A stretch of DNA of 34,141 bases from Streptomycetaceae bacterium MP113-05 (GCA_000497405.1 KI547053.1:30630-64770); one strand, 5' to 3'. Counted from the first letter of the stretch, positions 23,624 to 31,270 are shown. Made by a program: numbers and translations. Notes: a model not told the origin generated them from the letters alone.

Positions 23624-23938
23624 CTACTGGGCGTTGCGGAAGTTGTTCGCTTCGATGCCGATCCCGACCAGCAGGGGAAGGACGCCGAGCAACAGCAACG
23701 TGATGCCGCCCTTCAGGCGGGCGCCTCCCTTGGGCTTCGTCGGACCAGCTTGAGGCGGGCCTGACGGGGGAGCGCCGTAGGGGTACGGAACCGCTGCGCC
23801 CGGCGGATACTGGGAGGGAGCCGACGCAGCACCCGGAGCCGGGTGCGAAGGCGGCAGGGGTGCCGCGCCCGGTGGATAAGAGGGCGGAGGGGGAGCCGCG
23901 TTGGGCGTCTGAGGTCCCGGGGGCGGGTAGTACTGCAC
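23624..23938 (-). pseudogene. Pro-rich cytosolic tail and TM helix, truncated by amber codon
   Basis: A GTG start with GGAGG upstream opens a frame of 104 codons. It encodes a Pro/Ala/Gly/Tyr-rich cytosolic tail (repeats of the type PPGAAP and YPPG) and one membrane helix at about residues 78-97 (GGITLLLLGVLPLLVGIGIEA). The frame then ends at TAG codon 105. The context reads CAG-TAG-CAG, so a single C-to-T change of a CAG (Gln) codon explains the stop. As read, the product is only the tail plus anchor, lacking about 200 outer residues. It could be a sequencing error, a real mutation, or a suppressed stop. Confidence 0.8.
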
Positions 23939-24181
23939 GCGGACGTTCCTCCGTGGCTGAGGCGTAGCCGGTTACCTACTGTGGCCATGGCTTGTCATAG
24001 TGTGGGTCACCCTATCCATGGCCCGCAGCGATCCAGTACGGCACCCACCCGGCTCCTGCCTTGTGCTGCCTCGTCCTCCGAAACGAAGGCTTCGGACTCG
24101 TCAAGAAGGAGCTGCTGCGCCTCAACCGAACCCTCCACACACCAGAGGCCATATCGTCACGGCCGGGGCACGCCGCGTCGG

Positions 24182-24583
24182 TCAGAGACTCTTGATCAGC
24201 TGCACGGCGTCGGTGAGGGGCATTTCGGGGATCTGGTGCCGCAGCCGCTTGACAGCCTGGTTCTGACCGTCCCTGTCCCTGACCTTGCGGAGGGCGTCCG
24301 CGTCCACGTGCTGGCGGAGGACGTCGAGGGTGGGGAACCGCCGCCGGTATCGATCACGCTGCTTCTTGCGCGTCCAGGTGCTGAGGGCGAGCGACAGCGG
24401 AATCAGCACCCAGGCCACGGTGAGCAGTGACCCGCCGGCGTCGCCGATTCCACCACGTACGAGGAGCAGTACCAAGAGTCCGGCGGCGGCGAGGATGGCC
24501 ACGAACCACGCCAGCGTGATGGTGCGGCGGGAGCGGCGTGAAGGGCTTCCGTCGCGGGCGTCGCTCGGAGGTGGAGTGCTCAC
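24182..24583 (-). CDS. Two-TM membrane protein with L7/L12-like C-terminal segment
   Basis: The GTG at 24583 follows an AAAGG site and gives 133 residues; longer frames lack support. Two membrane helices are visible (ITLAWFVAILAAAGLLVLLL and TVAWVLIPLSLALSTW), followed by a basic stretch and a helical C-terminus. The end (AVKRLRHQIPEMPLTDAVQL) resembles the C-terminal helix pattern of ribosomal protein L7/L12, a fold seen fused to membrane helices in other Streptomyces proteins; this is a resemblance by eye. Function is unknown. It stands 243 bp downstream of the amber-interrupted gene's start, on the same strand, and is divergent from the next operon. Confidence 0.72.
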   Translation of the reverse strand: MSTPPPSDARDGSPSRRSRRTITLAWFVAILAAAGLLVLLLVRGGIGDAGGSLLTVAWVLIPLSLALSTWTRKKQRDRYRRRFPTLDVLRQHVDADALRKVRDRDGQNQAVKRLRHQIPEMPLTDAVQLIKSL

Positions 24584-24994
24584 TGCGAGCCTTTCGTCAC
24601 GTTCGACTCGGCGTGCCGGCTGGGGCGGTGCGCCTTGGCCATGGTGCCAGATCGGAGTGGAGGATCTGCGGCGGCTGGAGCTCACCTCGTTGTGGCGTGA
24701 TGGCGAACTTTCGTGGCGGAGCCTGTGAGGAAACGGCGGCTGGTGGGCCGGCCCGTGGCGGCGCCGCTCATCGTTGCGGAGCTGAAGCAATCAAGGGGTT
24801 CAGGTTCGTTGGCCCGTCTTGAAGAATCAGATGCCGGGCGCGGCAGGCCGAGTGTCGCCACCGCTGGGAGTTCTGCCGGTAGGTGGGGCTCGTAGAATCA
24901 GCTCTCACCGGGCGAGGCGTGGGATGCATGTCCTGGTTCTGCGCCCCTGTCGCTCTTGTTCGCACTATTCACCTTCGAGGAGGGTGCGTATCTC
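24584..24994. promoter_or_regulatory. Divergent intergenic region before the third substrate operon
   Basis: These 411 bp separate the minus-strand membrane protein from the plus-strand operon that starts at 24995. Several open frames cross it but none has a ribosome site with coding bias. It should carry promoters in both directions; one candidate is listed separately. Confidence 0.5.
24871..24898 (+). promoter_or_regulatory. Candidate promoter of the third substrate operon
   Basis: TAGAAT (24893-24898) fits the TAnnnT -10 pattern well. TTCTGC lies 16 bp upstream as a weak -35. The site is about 100 bp before the start codon at 24995. Confidence 0.3.
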
Positions 24995-25324
24995 ATGGGG
25001 GATCACTTCAAGACGGATACGAGCCAGTTGGGTCAGTTCGTCAAGGAATTGAAGCAGGCCGTCTCCGATCTCGACGACGCCCGGAAGGCTCTGTCCCACG
25101 TGCGTGCGGACCAGATCGGTACGTCTCGTTTGGACGAAGCCTGCGATGGCTTCCAGGAGCGCTGGAAGTACGGCTCCGAGCAGCTCAGCGAGATGATCGG
25201 CAGCATCAGCGAAGGCGTGAAGGCGAACAAGCTGAGCTACGAGGAGATGGAGGAGAACCTCACCGCGTCGCTCAAGCAGATGGCGAACGAGGGCACTTCC
25301 GCCGGCGACAACGGGGGCAAGTAG
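24995..25324 (+). CDS. Small WXG100-like T7SS protein
   Basis: The ATG at 24995 follows a GGAGGG site; an upstream ATG at 24956 is less likely. The product has 109 residues, is almost all helical and ends with a disordered Gly/Asp tail. It carries Y82xxxE86 (YEEME), the ESX secretion pattern, but has no WXG in the hinge (around ADQIGTSRLDEA). It overlaps the next gene by one base (TAGTG), which encodes a large WXG protein, so the two are coupled. I interpret it as the small partner of a co-exported pair, comparable to EspC or PE proteins. Confidence 0.78.
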   Translation: MGDHFKTDTSQLGQFVKELKQAVSDLDDARKALSHVRADQIGTSRLDEACDGFQERWKYGSEQLSEMIGSISEGVKANKLSYEEMEENLTASLKQMANEGTSAGDNGGK

Positions 25325-26604
25325 TGGCGCAGAATCCTTATCCTCACCTCGGCTGGAACCCCGTTCCCGGCATCCCGTCCGAGGTTCAGTCGTTGAAGAC
25401 CAAGGTCGACGCTGCGGCCAAGGCGATGAAGGAGTCGCACAGCAAGATCCAACGCCTCATCGGAGAGAGCAGCTACTGGGAGGGCGACGCCGCCGACGCC
25501 TTCCACGACGCACTCGACGGCGAACTGGTCGAGTACATGAAGAACGCGGCCCGGTCCATGGAGAAGGCGGCCGTCCAGCTCGGTAAGTGGGACGGCGACC
25601 TGGGCGCAAACCGTGACCTCGCGAAGAAGTACGACGAGGAGGCGAAGGAGAAGAAGAGCGCCGCTGACAGCGCCGGGAAGTCGTTCGACTCGGCGAACAA
25701 GGACCCCGACCTCAAGCTCGGCGGGCAGCAGTTCCCCTCCCAGACGGAAGCCGACGCGGCCACCTCGAGGCTGCGAGCCGCGGAGGGACGGCTGCGGGAC
25801 GCTGCGAGTGCCGTGGAGAAGGCCAACGACGCCTTCGACGACGTGATCAAGAAGGCCAAGAACCTGGACGACGAGCACCTGCGCGAGGCGAAGAAGATCG
25901 CTGAAGCTCTCGACGAAGCCGACGACGAGCTCGCCCCGAAGGAACCGGGATGGTTCGAGAAGGCGCTCAGCGCGATCGGCGACGGTCTCGCGACCGCCGG
26001 CCAGTGGCTGCTGGACCACGCGGGCACGATCGGGGCCATCGCAGGTCTGCTCGCCCTGCTCCCCACACCCCTGGCGCCGCTCTTCGCCGGGATCGCCATC
26101 GTGGCGAGCGCTGCCTCCATGGCGAAGAACCTGTCGAGTGAGGACTTCCGGGACTCCTTGATGGGAGAACACGGCTGGGGTGCCGGGCTCACCGCATGGG
26201 GCTCGATGGCCGGTGACGCGCTGGGAATGGTCCCCGGAGTAGGGGCACTGGGCCGGGCGGGAGGCGAAGTCAGCATGCTCGCAGGCGCCGCCCGTGAGGG
26301 AGGAGAGGCGATGTCTGTCGGCACCAAGTTCGCGACCTTCGGCAGGGAGACCTTGAGCGCCCACAGTTTCACCGCACTCGATGCCGCCACGAGCGCCAAG
26401 ACGCTCGACTACGCACTGAACGGCGCGAACGTCGCGGCCAACACGGTGTCCTCGCTGGAGACCGCGGGCGTGCTTCCTGATGACGGGGCCGGCCACTACG
26501 CGACGGAGGGGGCCAAGGCCGGCATCACCGGGGCCGGCGCTGGGGGGACGCTCGCGCAGTTCGGCTCCGATATGGGCGACCTGGTTGCAGGGCTCCGACT
26601 GTGA
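25324..26604 (+). CDS. Large WXG-domain T7SS protein with coiled coil and hydrophobic segment
   Basis: The product has 426 residues from a GTG overlapping the upstream stop. W52-E-G54 lies in the context YWEGDAADAFHDAL, followed by a long coiled-coil region (about 65-200) rich in Lys, Glu and Ala. The motif EPGWFE follows at about 207-212. Two hydrophobic helices (about 230-265) and a mixed Gly/Ala-rich C-terminus complete it. No toxin domain is recognisable. It shares WxGDAADAFH with the large protein at 13153 and EPGWFE with the one at 7545, so the large substrates are related to each other. Its stop overlaps the start of the next gene. Confidence 0.82.
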   Translation: MAQNPYPHLGWNPVPGIPSEVQSLKTKVDAAAKAMKESHSKIQRLIGESSYWEGDAADAFHDALDGELVEYMKNAARSMEKAAVQLGKWDGDLGANRDLAKKYDEEAKEKKSAADSAGKSFDSANKDPDLKLGGQQFPSQTEADAATSRLRAAEGRLRDAASAVEKANDAFDDVIKKAKNLDDEHLREAKKIAEALDEADDELAPKEPGWFEKALSAIGDGLATAGQWLLDHAGTIGAIAGLLALLPTPLAPLFAGIAIVASAASMAKNLSSEDFRDSLMGEHGWGAGLTAWGSMAGDALGMVPGVGALGRAGGEVSMLAGAAREGGEAMSVGTKFATFGRETLSAHSFTALDAATSAKTLDYALNGANVAANTVSSLETAGVLPDDGAGHYATEGAKAGITGAGAGGTLAQFGSDMGDLVAGLRL

Positions 26605-27302
26605 ACAGTGAAAACTCCACGCCCGAGAGCGTGCCGGTCTTCTGGTACGACGTCCCGCACGGCTACCTGCCTTTGGACGTGTCGCCCACTGCGGAGAGCC
26701 TGGACGACCTCGCCGCACAGATCCGTGCGCTCCCCGAGAACGTCCGGGACCAGGCCGACCAGGTGTTCCGGCTGTACGCCATCGTCATCTGGGAGCTGCA
26801 GAAGAATCGCGTCCAGGGCTGCGCGCTCGGCATGCACCCCGATGGGGACGGCGAACCCACCACGTCCGTGTTGACCCTGTTCAGCGTCAACACCAACGGG
26901 GCCAGCCCCAAAGCGACCCTCACGACACTGATGTCGGGCGGGTTCGGCGACTCTGCCGAGAGTGGCTTCGTGCCCCTCGAGCTTCCGTGCGGGCTGGGTT
27001 TCCGGGCAGAGACCGTACGCGCGGCGCCGGCGCCGCGGCAGCCCCCGGCGGGGAGTGACCAGCCGGCGGTGGAGCAGGTGTGGCAGGGGATGGTGGCCAT
27101 CCCGGATGCCCGCTCCTCATCGATCATCGTGGTCCAGTTGGTCACGGCCTCGGTGGACCTTGCGGACGACTACCGGAACGTCCTCCAGGGCGTCGCTCGT
27201 ACGGTGTCCTTCACCGATCCGACGCGTGGGGACGCCGGAGGGGAAGAGGACGGACCCATGCCCGGGTCTGCGGCCGAGGCAGTGAGGAATGATTTCGGAT
27301 GA
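26601..27302 (+). CDS. Soluble T7SS-associated protein of unknown function
   Basis: This 233-residue protein starts at a GTG inside the end of the large WXG gene (GTGA overlap), and its own stop overlaps the next ATG. No signal peptide or membrane helix is visible. A mixed alpha/beta domain spans most of the protein, with repeated hydrophobic strands (FRLYAIVIWELQ, SSSIIVVQLVTASVDL), and the C-terminus is disordered and acidic. The final residues VRNDFG match the tails of other locus products. Its place directly behind a large substrate is where a chaperone or accessory protein would sit (EspG-like in role), but the sequence gives no direct evidence. Confidence 0.72.
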   Translation: MNSENSTPESVPVFWYDVPHGYLPLDVSPTAESLDDLAAQIRALPENVRDQADQVFRLYAIVIWELQKNRVQGCALGMHPDGDGEPTTSVLTLFSVNTNGASPKATLTTLMSGGFGDSAESGFVPLELPCGLGFRAETVRAAPAPRQPPAGSDQPAVEQVWQGMVAIPDARSSSIIVVQLVTASVDLADDYRNVLQGVARTVSFTDPTRGDAGGEEDGPMPGSAAEAVRNDFG

Positions 27303-28090
27303 CGCCCGATGGTCAGACGCAGCAGAGCCGAGTCTCCGGCGCCCCGTCGGCCCTTCGAAGGGTGGTCTTCCGGGGGTCGCTCTTCGCCGCGTGTTACGGC
27401 CTGACGTTGTGCGTGCTGCTTGAGAACTGGTTCCTGCTCGCCATCCCGGGGCTCATCGGCATGGTGACGATCGGCGGACTCGTCGCAGTGGCGATCACCA
27501 CCCACCGTGCTTCCGTGGAGGTTCCTTTCGCCACGGACGGTTCCGACTCCCGGGGGCCCCTCGCGCACCACAGGTCGGCGGTGCTGAAAAGCTATCCCCT
27601 CGTCCTCGCCTTGGTCGCCGTACTGGTCGGTCTCGTTGTACTGGTGAAGAGCGACTACCTGATTCCCCTGGCCCCGATGGCCGCGGCAGGGTTCATCATG
27701 GGTACCCGGAGCTGGCTCGGGCAGTTGCTCACACTCAATCAGTGCGCCAGAGTCCTGAAGGTGTATCGCTTCACTCACCGGACGCCCGTGAAGGTGCTGC
27801 ACCGTGCGAGGGGGGGAAAGCAGCTGTTCCGGCTGGGATCCGGCGAGCATGAGTCGCCGAGGCTGATCGGTTCCCAGGTCGGTGGCGAGAAGGACTGGGG
27901 GAAGAGGGTCGGTGACGAGGTGTGGTTCGCGGGAGACGAGCTTTTCGGAGGTGTGCTCCTGGTGCCTGGTTCCGGGGAACTGGTCGCGGTCCAGCCCAGC
28001 GACCTTCCGGCAGTTGGGCCGCAGCGCGCGGCGGCGGCGCCGGACCGGCAGGAGCTGGCGAAAAAGGCGGGAATCGGTCGGAGCCGGTAG
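27299..28090 (+). CDS. Four-TM membrane protein, paralogue of the next gene
   Basis: The ATG overlaps the upstream stop by 4 bp. The product has 263 residues: two membrane helices at about 25-65, two more at about 98-135, then a cytosolic-looking domain with EVWFAGDELFGGVLLVPGSG. The following gene carries GAWFAGDPVRWGVLALPGGA in the same place, so the two are paralogues. The function is unknown. As part of the operon with a small/large T7SS pair, it could be an accessory membrane component or a protective partner. Confidence 0.75.
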   Translation: MTPDGQTQQSRVSGAPSALRRVVFRGSLFAACYGLTLCVLLENWFLLAIPGLIGMVTIGGLVAVAITTHRASVEVPFATDGSDSRGPLAHHRSAVLKSYPLVLALVAVLVGLVVLVKSDYLIPLAPMAAAGFIMGTRSWLGQLLTLNQCARVLKVYRFTHRTPVKVLHRARGGKQLFRLGSGEHESPRLIGSQVGGEKDWGKRVGDEVWFAGDELFGGVLLVPGSGELVAVQPSDLPAVGPQRAAAAPDRQELAKKAGIGRSR

Positions 28091-28153
28091 ACCGCTCCGA
28101 TCTGCCCGGCCCCCTCGGGCCTGGCCGAGACGTCAACGGAAGGGCCCACCATC

Positions 28154-28825
28154 ATGCACAGTGAAACACCGCCCAGGCAGTCACCGGCCTTCGATGATCC
28201 TGGGACACGGGCCGCGTGGGAAGGGACCCGTCGTCGCATCCGCGTGCGGTTCCTGCTCTGGACTCTTCTCGGGGCCGTTCTGTTCGCGCTCGGCGCCACC
28301 CTGAGCGCGGCGGCGGGAACCGACTACGTCAAGAAGGGGAGCAACCAACTCGGGCCGGCGATCATGGGGTTGACCCTCCTCTGGTACCCGTTCGTGCTGT
28401 ATTCGTGCCTGGGCGCGCTGTCCCGGTTGAAGAAGGCACGCCGAGTTCTGGAGGGGTTTCCCTGGCTGGAGCTGCCGACGCTGCGGAAGTCCGGAAGGGA
28501 GAGCACGGGTATCGCGGTGCAGCTTCCGCTTCCCGGCTCCGCCCAGAAGGCGTTCGGTGACGGGTCTGCCGGAGCTGCCGATGACGGCGCGCAGTGGTCA
28601 CCGACCATGTGCGCACGGGATCCACGGCGGTACAACAGGTGGGACGCTCAGCTGGAGCGCGGTGCGTGGTTCGCGGGTGATCCCGTCAGGTGGGGGGTTC
28701 TCGCGCTTCCCGGTGGTGCCGGGTTGATGACGATTCATGCTTCGATGGCGAACCTCTCCGCGGATCGCACCAGCGCGGGCAAGGAGCTGGAAGGCGTCCT
28801 TGCCTCGGCGCCTTCACGAAGCTGA
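28154..28825 (+). CDS. Two-TM membrane protein, paralogue of the preceding gene
   Basis: The product has 223 residues from an ATG with a GGAAGGG site. Two membrane helices lie at about 31-53 and 70-90, and a C-terminal domain carries WFAGDPVRWGVLALPGG, similar to the preceding protein. It is the last gene of the operon, with a strong hairpin 16 bp after its stop. No known family is recognised. The shared domain points to duplication within the operon. Confidence 0.75.
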   Translation: MHSETPPRQSPAFDDPGTRAAWEGTRRRIRVRFLLWTLLGAVLFALGATLSAAAGTDYVKKGSNQLGPAIMGLTLLWYPFVLYSCLGALSRLKKARRVLEGFPWLELPTLRKSGRESTGIAVQLPLPGSAQKAFGDGSAGAADDGAQWSPTMCARDPRRYNRWDAQLERGAWFAGDPVRWGVLALPGGAGLMTIHASMANLSADRTSAGKELEGVLASAPSRS

Positions 28826-28840
28826 CGGCAGGGTCACAGA

Positions 28841-28878
28841 GCAGAGCGGTGGAGCCGAAGTCGGCTCCACCGCTCTGC
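28841..28878. terminator. Strong bidirectional terminator
   Basis: A perfect 18-bp stem (28841-28858 with 28861-28878, core GAGCGGTGGAGCC) with a minimal loop lies between the convergent genes ending at 28825 and 28933. Confidence 0.85.
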
Positions 28879-28932
28879 GCTCTCCGCTGCGGGGTCCACG
28901 TCAGGACCGCGGCCGACGCTCCGAGGGAGCCG

Positions 28933-29196
28933 TCAGGCCGTCTCGGTGCCGTCGTTCTCCGGGGTGGGTGCGAGGTCGAACTCGCCGTCGCGGGCGCCGA
29001 GGACGAAGGCGCGCCATTCGGCCTCGGTGTACCGGAGGACCGTTTCGGGGTGTTTGGAGTTGCGCATGGCGACGGCGCCGCCGGGCAGGTGGGCGATCTC
29101 GACCTTCTCGTCCTCGGGGCCACCGGGGGCGGACTCCCAGACGGCGTCGGAGATGTCCATCGCGTACAGCTCGTCCTTCTCCTGCTGCGTGCCCAT
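28933..29196 (-). CDS. DUF397 domain protein
   Basis: This 87-residue product starts at the ATG at 29196, which has a GGGAG site. Its core (VEIAHLPGGAVAMRNSKHP, then RYTEAEWRAFVLGARDGEFD) is the DUF397 pattern, with an atypical N-terminus lacking the usual WxKSSYS motif. Unlike the pair at 17162, no XRE regulator gene is adjacent. It lies behind the fourth substrate module on the minus strand. DUF397 proteins usually bind XRE regulators; whether this one does so is unknown. A longer frame from 29271 is not supported. Confidence 0.85.
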   Translation of the reverse strand: MGTQQEKDELYAMDISDAVWESAPGGPEDEKVEIAHLPGGAVAMRNSKHPETVLRYTEAEWRAFVLGARDGEFDLAPTPENDGTETA

Positions 29197-29308
29197 CGGC
29201 GCGCGCTCCCTTCGTCGATCGGTCGACTCGTCACGGTGTCGGGACGGGACCAGTTCGTCGCCGTGCGTCATCCTCGCATGTGCGGGCGCCGGGCGTGGGC
29301 ACGTCGGC

Positions 29309-29716
29309 TCAGCGGTGGCGCGGGGGGCTCACGGTCCCGCGTCGGCCGGAATCGCCGTGCAGGTGGGTGGGGGCGTCACGTTCGGCCTGCTCCCGCGCGT
29401 CCTCCGCCTCCTGCTTCTCCTGCCAGCGGGTGAATTCGCCGCGCGCGGCCTGGCGGTCGGCGTGCGTCTGGTCCTCCGCAGCCCTCCTCATGGCCCGTAG
29501 TCGGTCGTAGACGGCGTCGGTGTACTTCTCCGTCTCGATGGCGTCCATCATACCGATGTCGCCGCGCAGGACCTTCTGTGCCATCTCGCGGAGCGGGCCG
29601 TCCAGAGAGGAGGAGCCACTGATGGTGCGCAGCGCCTTGTGGAGGCGGCGGGCCTGTTCGGGGTCCTGGGCGACGTCCATGAGTTCGGTTTCGTCGACGT
29701 GGCGCTCGGCTGCCAT
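29309..29716 (-). CDS. Helical, charged protein of unknown function
   Basis: This 135-residue protein starts at an ATG with an AAGGA site. It is highly charged and predicted helical from about residue 15 to 115 (AMRRAAEDQTHADRQAARGE, EKQEAEDAREQAERD), with a short disordered end. No signal peptide or membrane helix is visible. It follows the large CpnT-like gene by 39 bp and is probably in the same operon. A chaperone-like or structural role is possible, but no family is recognised. Confidence 0.7.
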   Translation of the reverse strand: MAAERHVDETELMDVAQDPEQARRLHKALRTISGSSSLDGPLREMAQKVLRGDIGMMDAIETEKYTDAVYDRLRAMRRAAEDQTHADRQAARGEFTRWQEKQEAEDAREQAERDAPTHLHGDSGRRGTVSPPRHR

Positions 29717-29755
29717 GGGTTCCGTCCTTCGGTGGGAGGTCGAGGGGGTGGGAGG

Positions 29756-30733
29756 TCAGCCGAAGTCGGCGCGCATGCTGTCGGAGCCGTTGCCGGGGCT
29801 CGCGGAGGCGCCGGCAGGGGCGGTGGAAGGAGACGGGTCCGATGCCGAAGCGGAGGCGTCCGCCGGCGCCGGGTCGCCCTGGGAGCCGTTCTGTCCGCCC
29901 TGGTTGCCGAGGTGCTCTTCGAGGACTTCCTGCGGCCGGTCCGCCAGCGCCTGGACCTGGGTCGCCGGGTCGGCGAGGTCGCGGACCCCGTCGACGTATT
30001 CGCCGGCCTTCTCGTCGAGGATGTCCGCGGTCTCCCCGAAGTCGTAGCCGTCGCGTGCGCCGAAGTGCTGCTCGATGCTCTGCTGCGCGAGGTTCTGCGC
30101 GACCTCCGTGCCGGCTTCCGTCGCCTTCTCCTTCGCCGCATCGACGACGGCGGCCTGGATCTGGTCCTTCGCGAAGTCCCGCGCCATCTTCTTCACGGCG
30201 TCCATGGTGGCGTGCTGAGCGGCGTCGGTGGCGGCCTTCACCACCTCGGTCTTCAGCTTGTCCAGCAACTCCCGCACGATCAGCCGGGTGGCCTGGGTCG
30301 CGCCCAGGGCGCCGAGTTCCGAGAGGCCGAAGGTGAACGGCGCGGCGGCCTGGGCGGCGATGACCTCGATGGCGAGCGTGATCAGCTGGCTGATCACCGC
30401 GACCTTGCCGGCGATGACGGCGAACGCGGCAGCGTCGAAGGCGAGAGCGATGACCTCGGCGGCCATCTGTGCTTCGGTGAGGTAGCTGTCGCCGCCGATG
30501 CCGCCGGTGAACTTTCCCCACGAGTCGCTGAACCTGTCGATGGCCTCACCGGAGTTGGCGGAGGTGACCTTGTTGGCGGCGGTGCTACCTGCCGCCTCGG
30601 CGTTGCTCACCGCGACACCGAAGTCCCGCCACGCCTGTGCGCAGGCGAGGAGCTTGTCCTCGTCGATGTTGGGCCAGTCGTATCCCAGCAGGTCGAGGAC
30701 CCAGTCGAGTTCGCCGGGCAGCATGATGGACAT
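29756..30733 (-). CDS. Large T7SS protein with CpnT-like N-terminal domain
   Basis: The product has 325 residues. The N-terminus MLPGELDWVLDLLGYDWPNI and the following segment match the start of a family of actinobacterial exported proteins related to the CpnT N-terminal domain, often seen in front of toxin domains. The helical domain of about 130 residues has SGEA in place of WXG. Hydrophobic helices follow at about 95-150, then a long Lys/Ala-rich helical region and a disordered Ser/Ala/Pro-rich tail. The last residues are MRADFG. No toxin domain is attached. It is preceded on the same strand by a small YxxxD protein, so it is the large member of a pair. Confidence 0.82.
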   Translation of the reverse strand: MSIMLPGELDWVLDLLGYDWPNIDEDKLLACAQAWRDFGVAVSNAEAAGSTAANKVTSANSGEAIDRFSDSWGKFTGGIGGDSYLTEAQMAAEVIALAFDAAAFAVIAGKVAVISQLITLAIEVIAAQAAAPFTFGLSELGALGATQATRLIVRELLDKLKTEVVKAATDAAQHATMDAVKKMARDFAKDQIQAAVVDAAKEKATEAGTEVAQNLAQQSIEQHFGARDGYDFGETADILDEKAGEYVDGVRDLADPATQVQALADRPQEVLEEHLGNQGGQNGSQGDPAPADASASASDPSPSTAPAGASASPGNGSDSMRADFG

Positions 30734-30832
30734 GGAGCGTCGATCCCCCGCAGATGTGATCCGCCCCGGGCCGCTGAAGGTGACGTGGGCGCGGATGGGG
30801 GCGTGCGTGAAAGTTTCGGTGACACGTGTGTC

Positions 30833-30852
30833 CGGCGCGGCGGCCCGCGCCG
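30833..30852 (-). terminator. Hairpin between small and large members of the fourth pair
   Basis: An 8-bp stem (CGGCGCGG at 30833-30840 and CCGCGCCG at 30845-30852) with a 4-nt loop lies in the 177-bp gap between the small gene and the large gene. It may attenuate transcription so that more small than large protein is made. Confidence 0.4.
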
Positions 30853-30910
30853 CCCGGCCGGCCCAGGTGGACGGTGCGTCACCGCACCGGCCCTCACACG
30901 TGGGTGGTCG

Positions 30911-31225
30911 TTACACGTATGTGGTGGTGAGCGTGTGCACGTTCTCCAGGTCGGAGGAGTCGTACTTCCGCGCCATGTCCTGGAGCTTGTGCCCCATCGA
31001 CTGCAACTGCTCGCCGAGGGAGTCCATGGAGGTGAACATGCCGTCGCGGACGGGCGTGTAGAAAGTACCGAAGAGCTCGCCGAGGTCGTCGGTGGCCCAG
31101 GGCTCGCCCTGGGCCGCGAGATCGTCCTGGAGTTTCTTCGAGGCCGCGCCGAACGTCGTGCCCAGGCTGACGAAGTTCGCGCCTTCCTCGCGCAGAACGT
31201 CCGTCTCAATGTCGAAAGTCGACAT
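30911..31225 (-). CDS. Small WXG100-like T7SS protein with YxxxD tail
   Basis: The ATG at 31225 has a GGGGGA site and gives 104 residues; a longer frame from 31279 is not preferred. The protein is helical, carries Y88xxxD92 (YDSSD) near its C-terminus and has no WXG in its hinge region (WATDDLGELF). This matches WXG100/EspC-type proteins that are exported by ESX systems. It is transcribed towards the large CpnT-like protein, 177 bp away, and upstream it has a near-palindromic promoter region. It is the small member of the fourth pair and probably an EccC client by its tail. Confidence 0.8.
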   Translation of the reverse strand: MSTFDIETDVLREEGANFVSLGTTFGAASKKLQDDLAAQGEPWATDDLGELFGTFYTPVRDGMFTSMDSLGEQLQSMGHKLQDMARKYDSSDLENVHTLTTTYV

Positions 31226-31270
31226 CGTTCCCCCATGTGCTGTGGATCGTTTCCACGCTTCCCCGTGGCC

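Noticed and set aside
23624..23626. The amber codon as a recoding site (for example pyrrolysine)
   Set aside because: There is no associated structure or machinery in view, and a one-base change of CAG explains it more simply.
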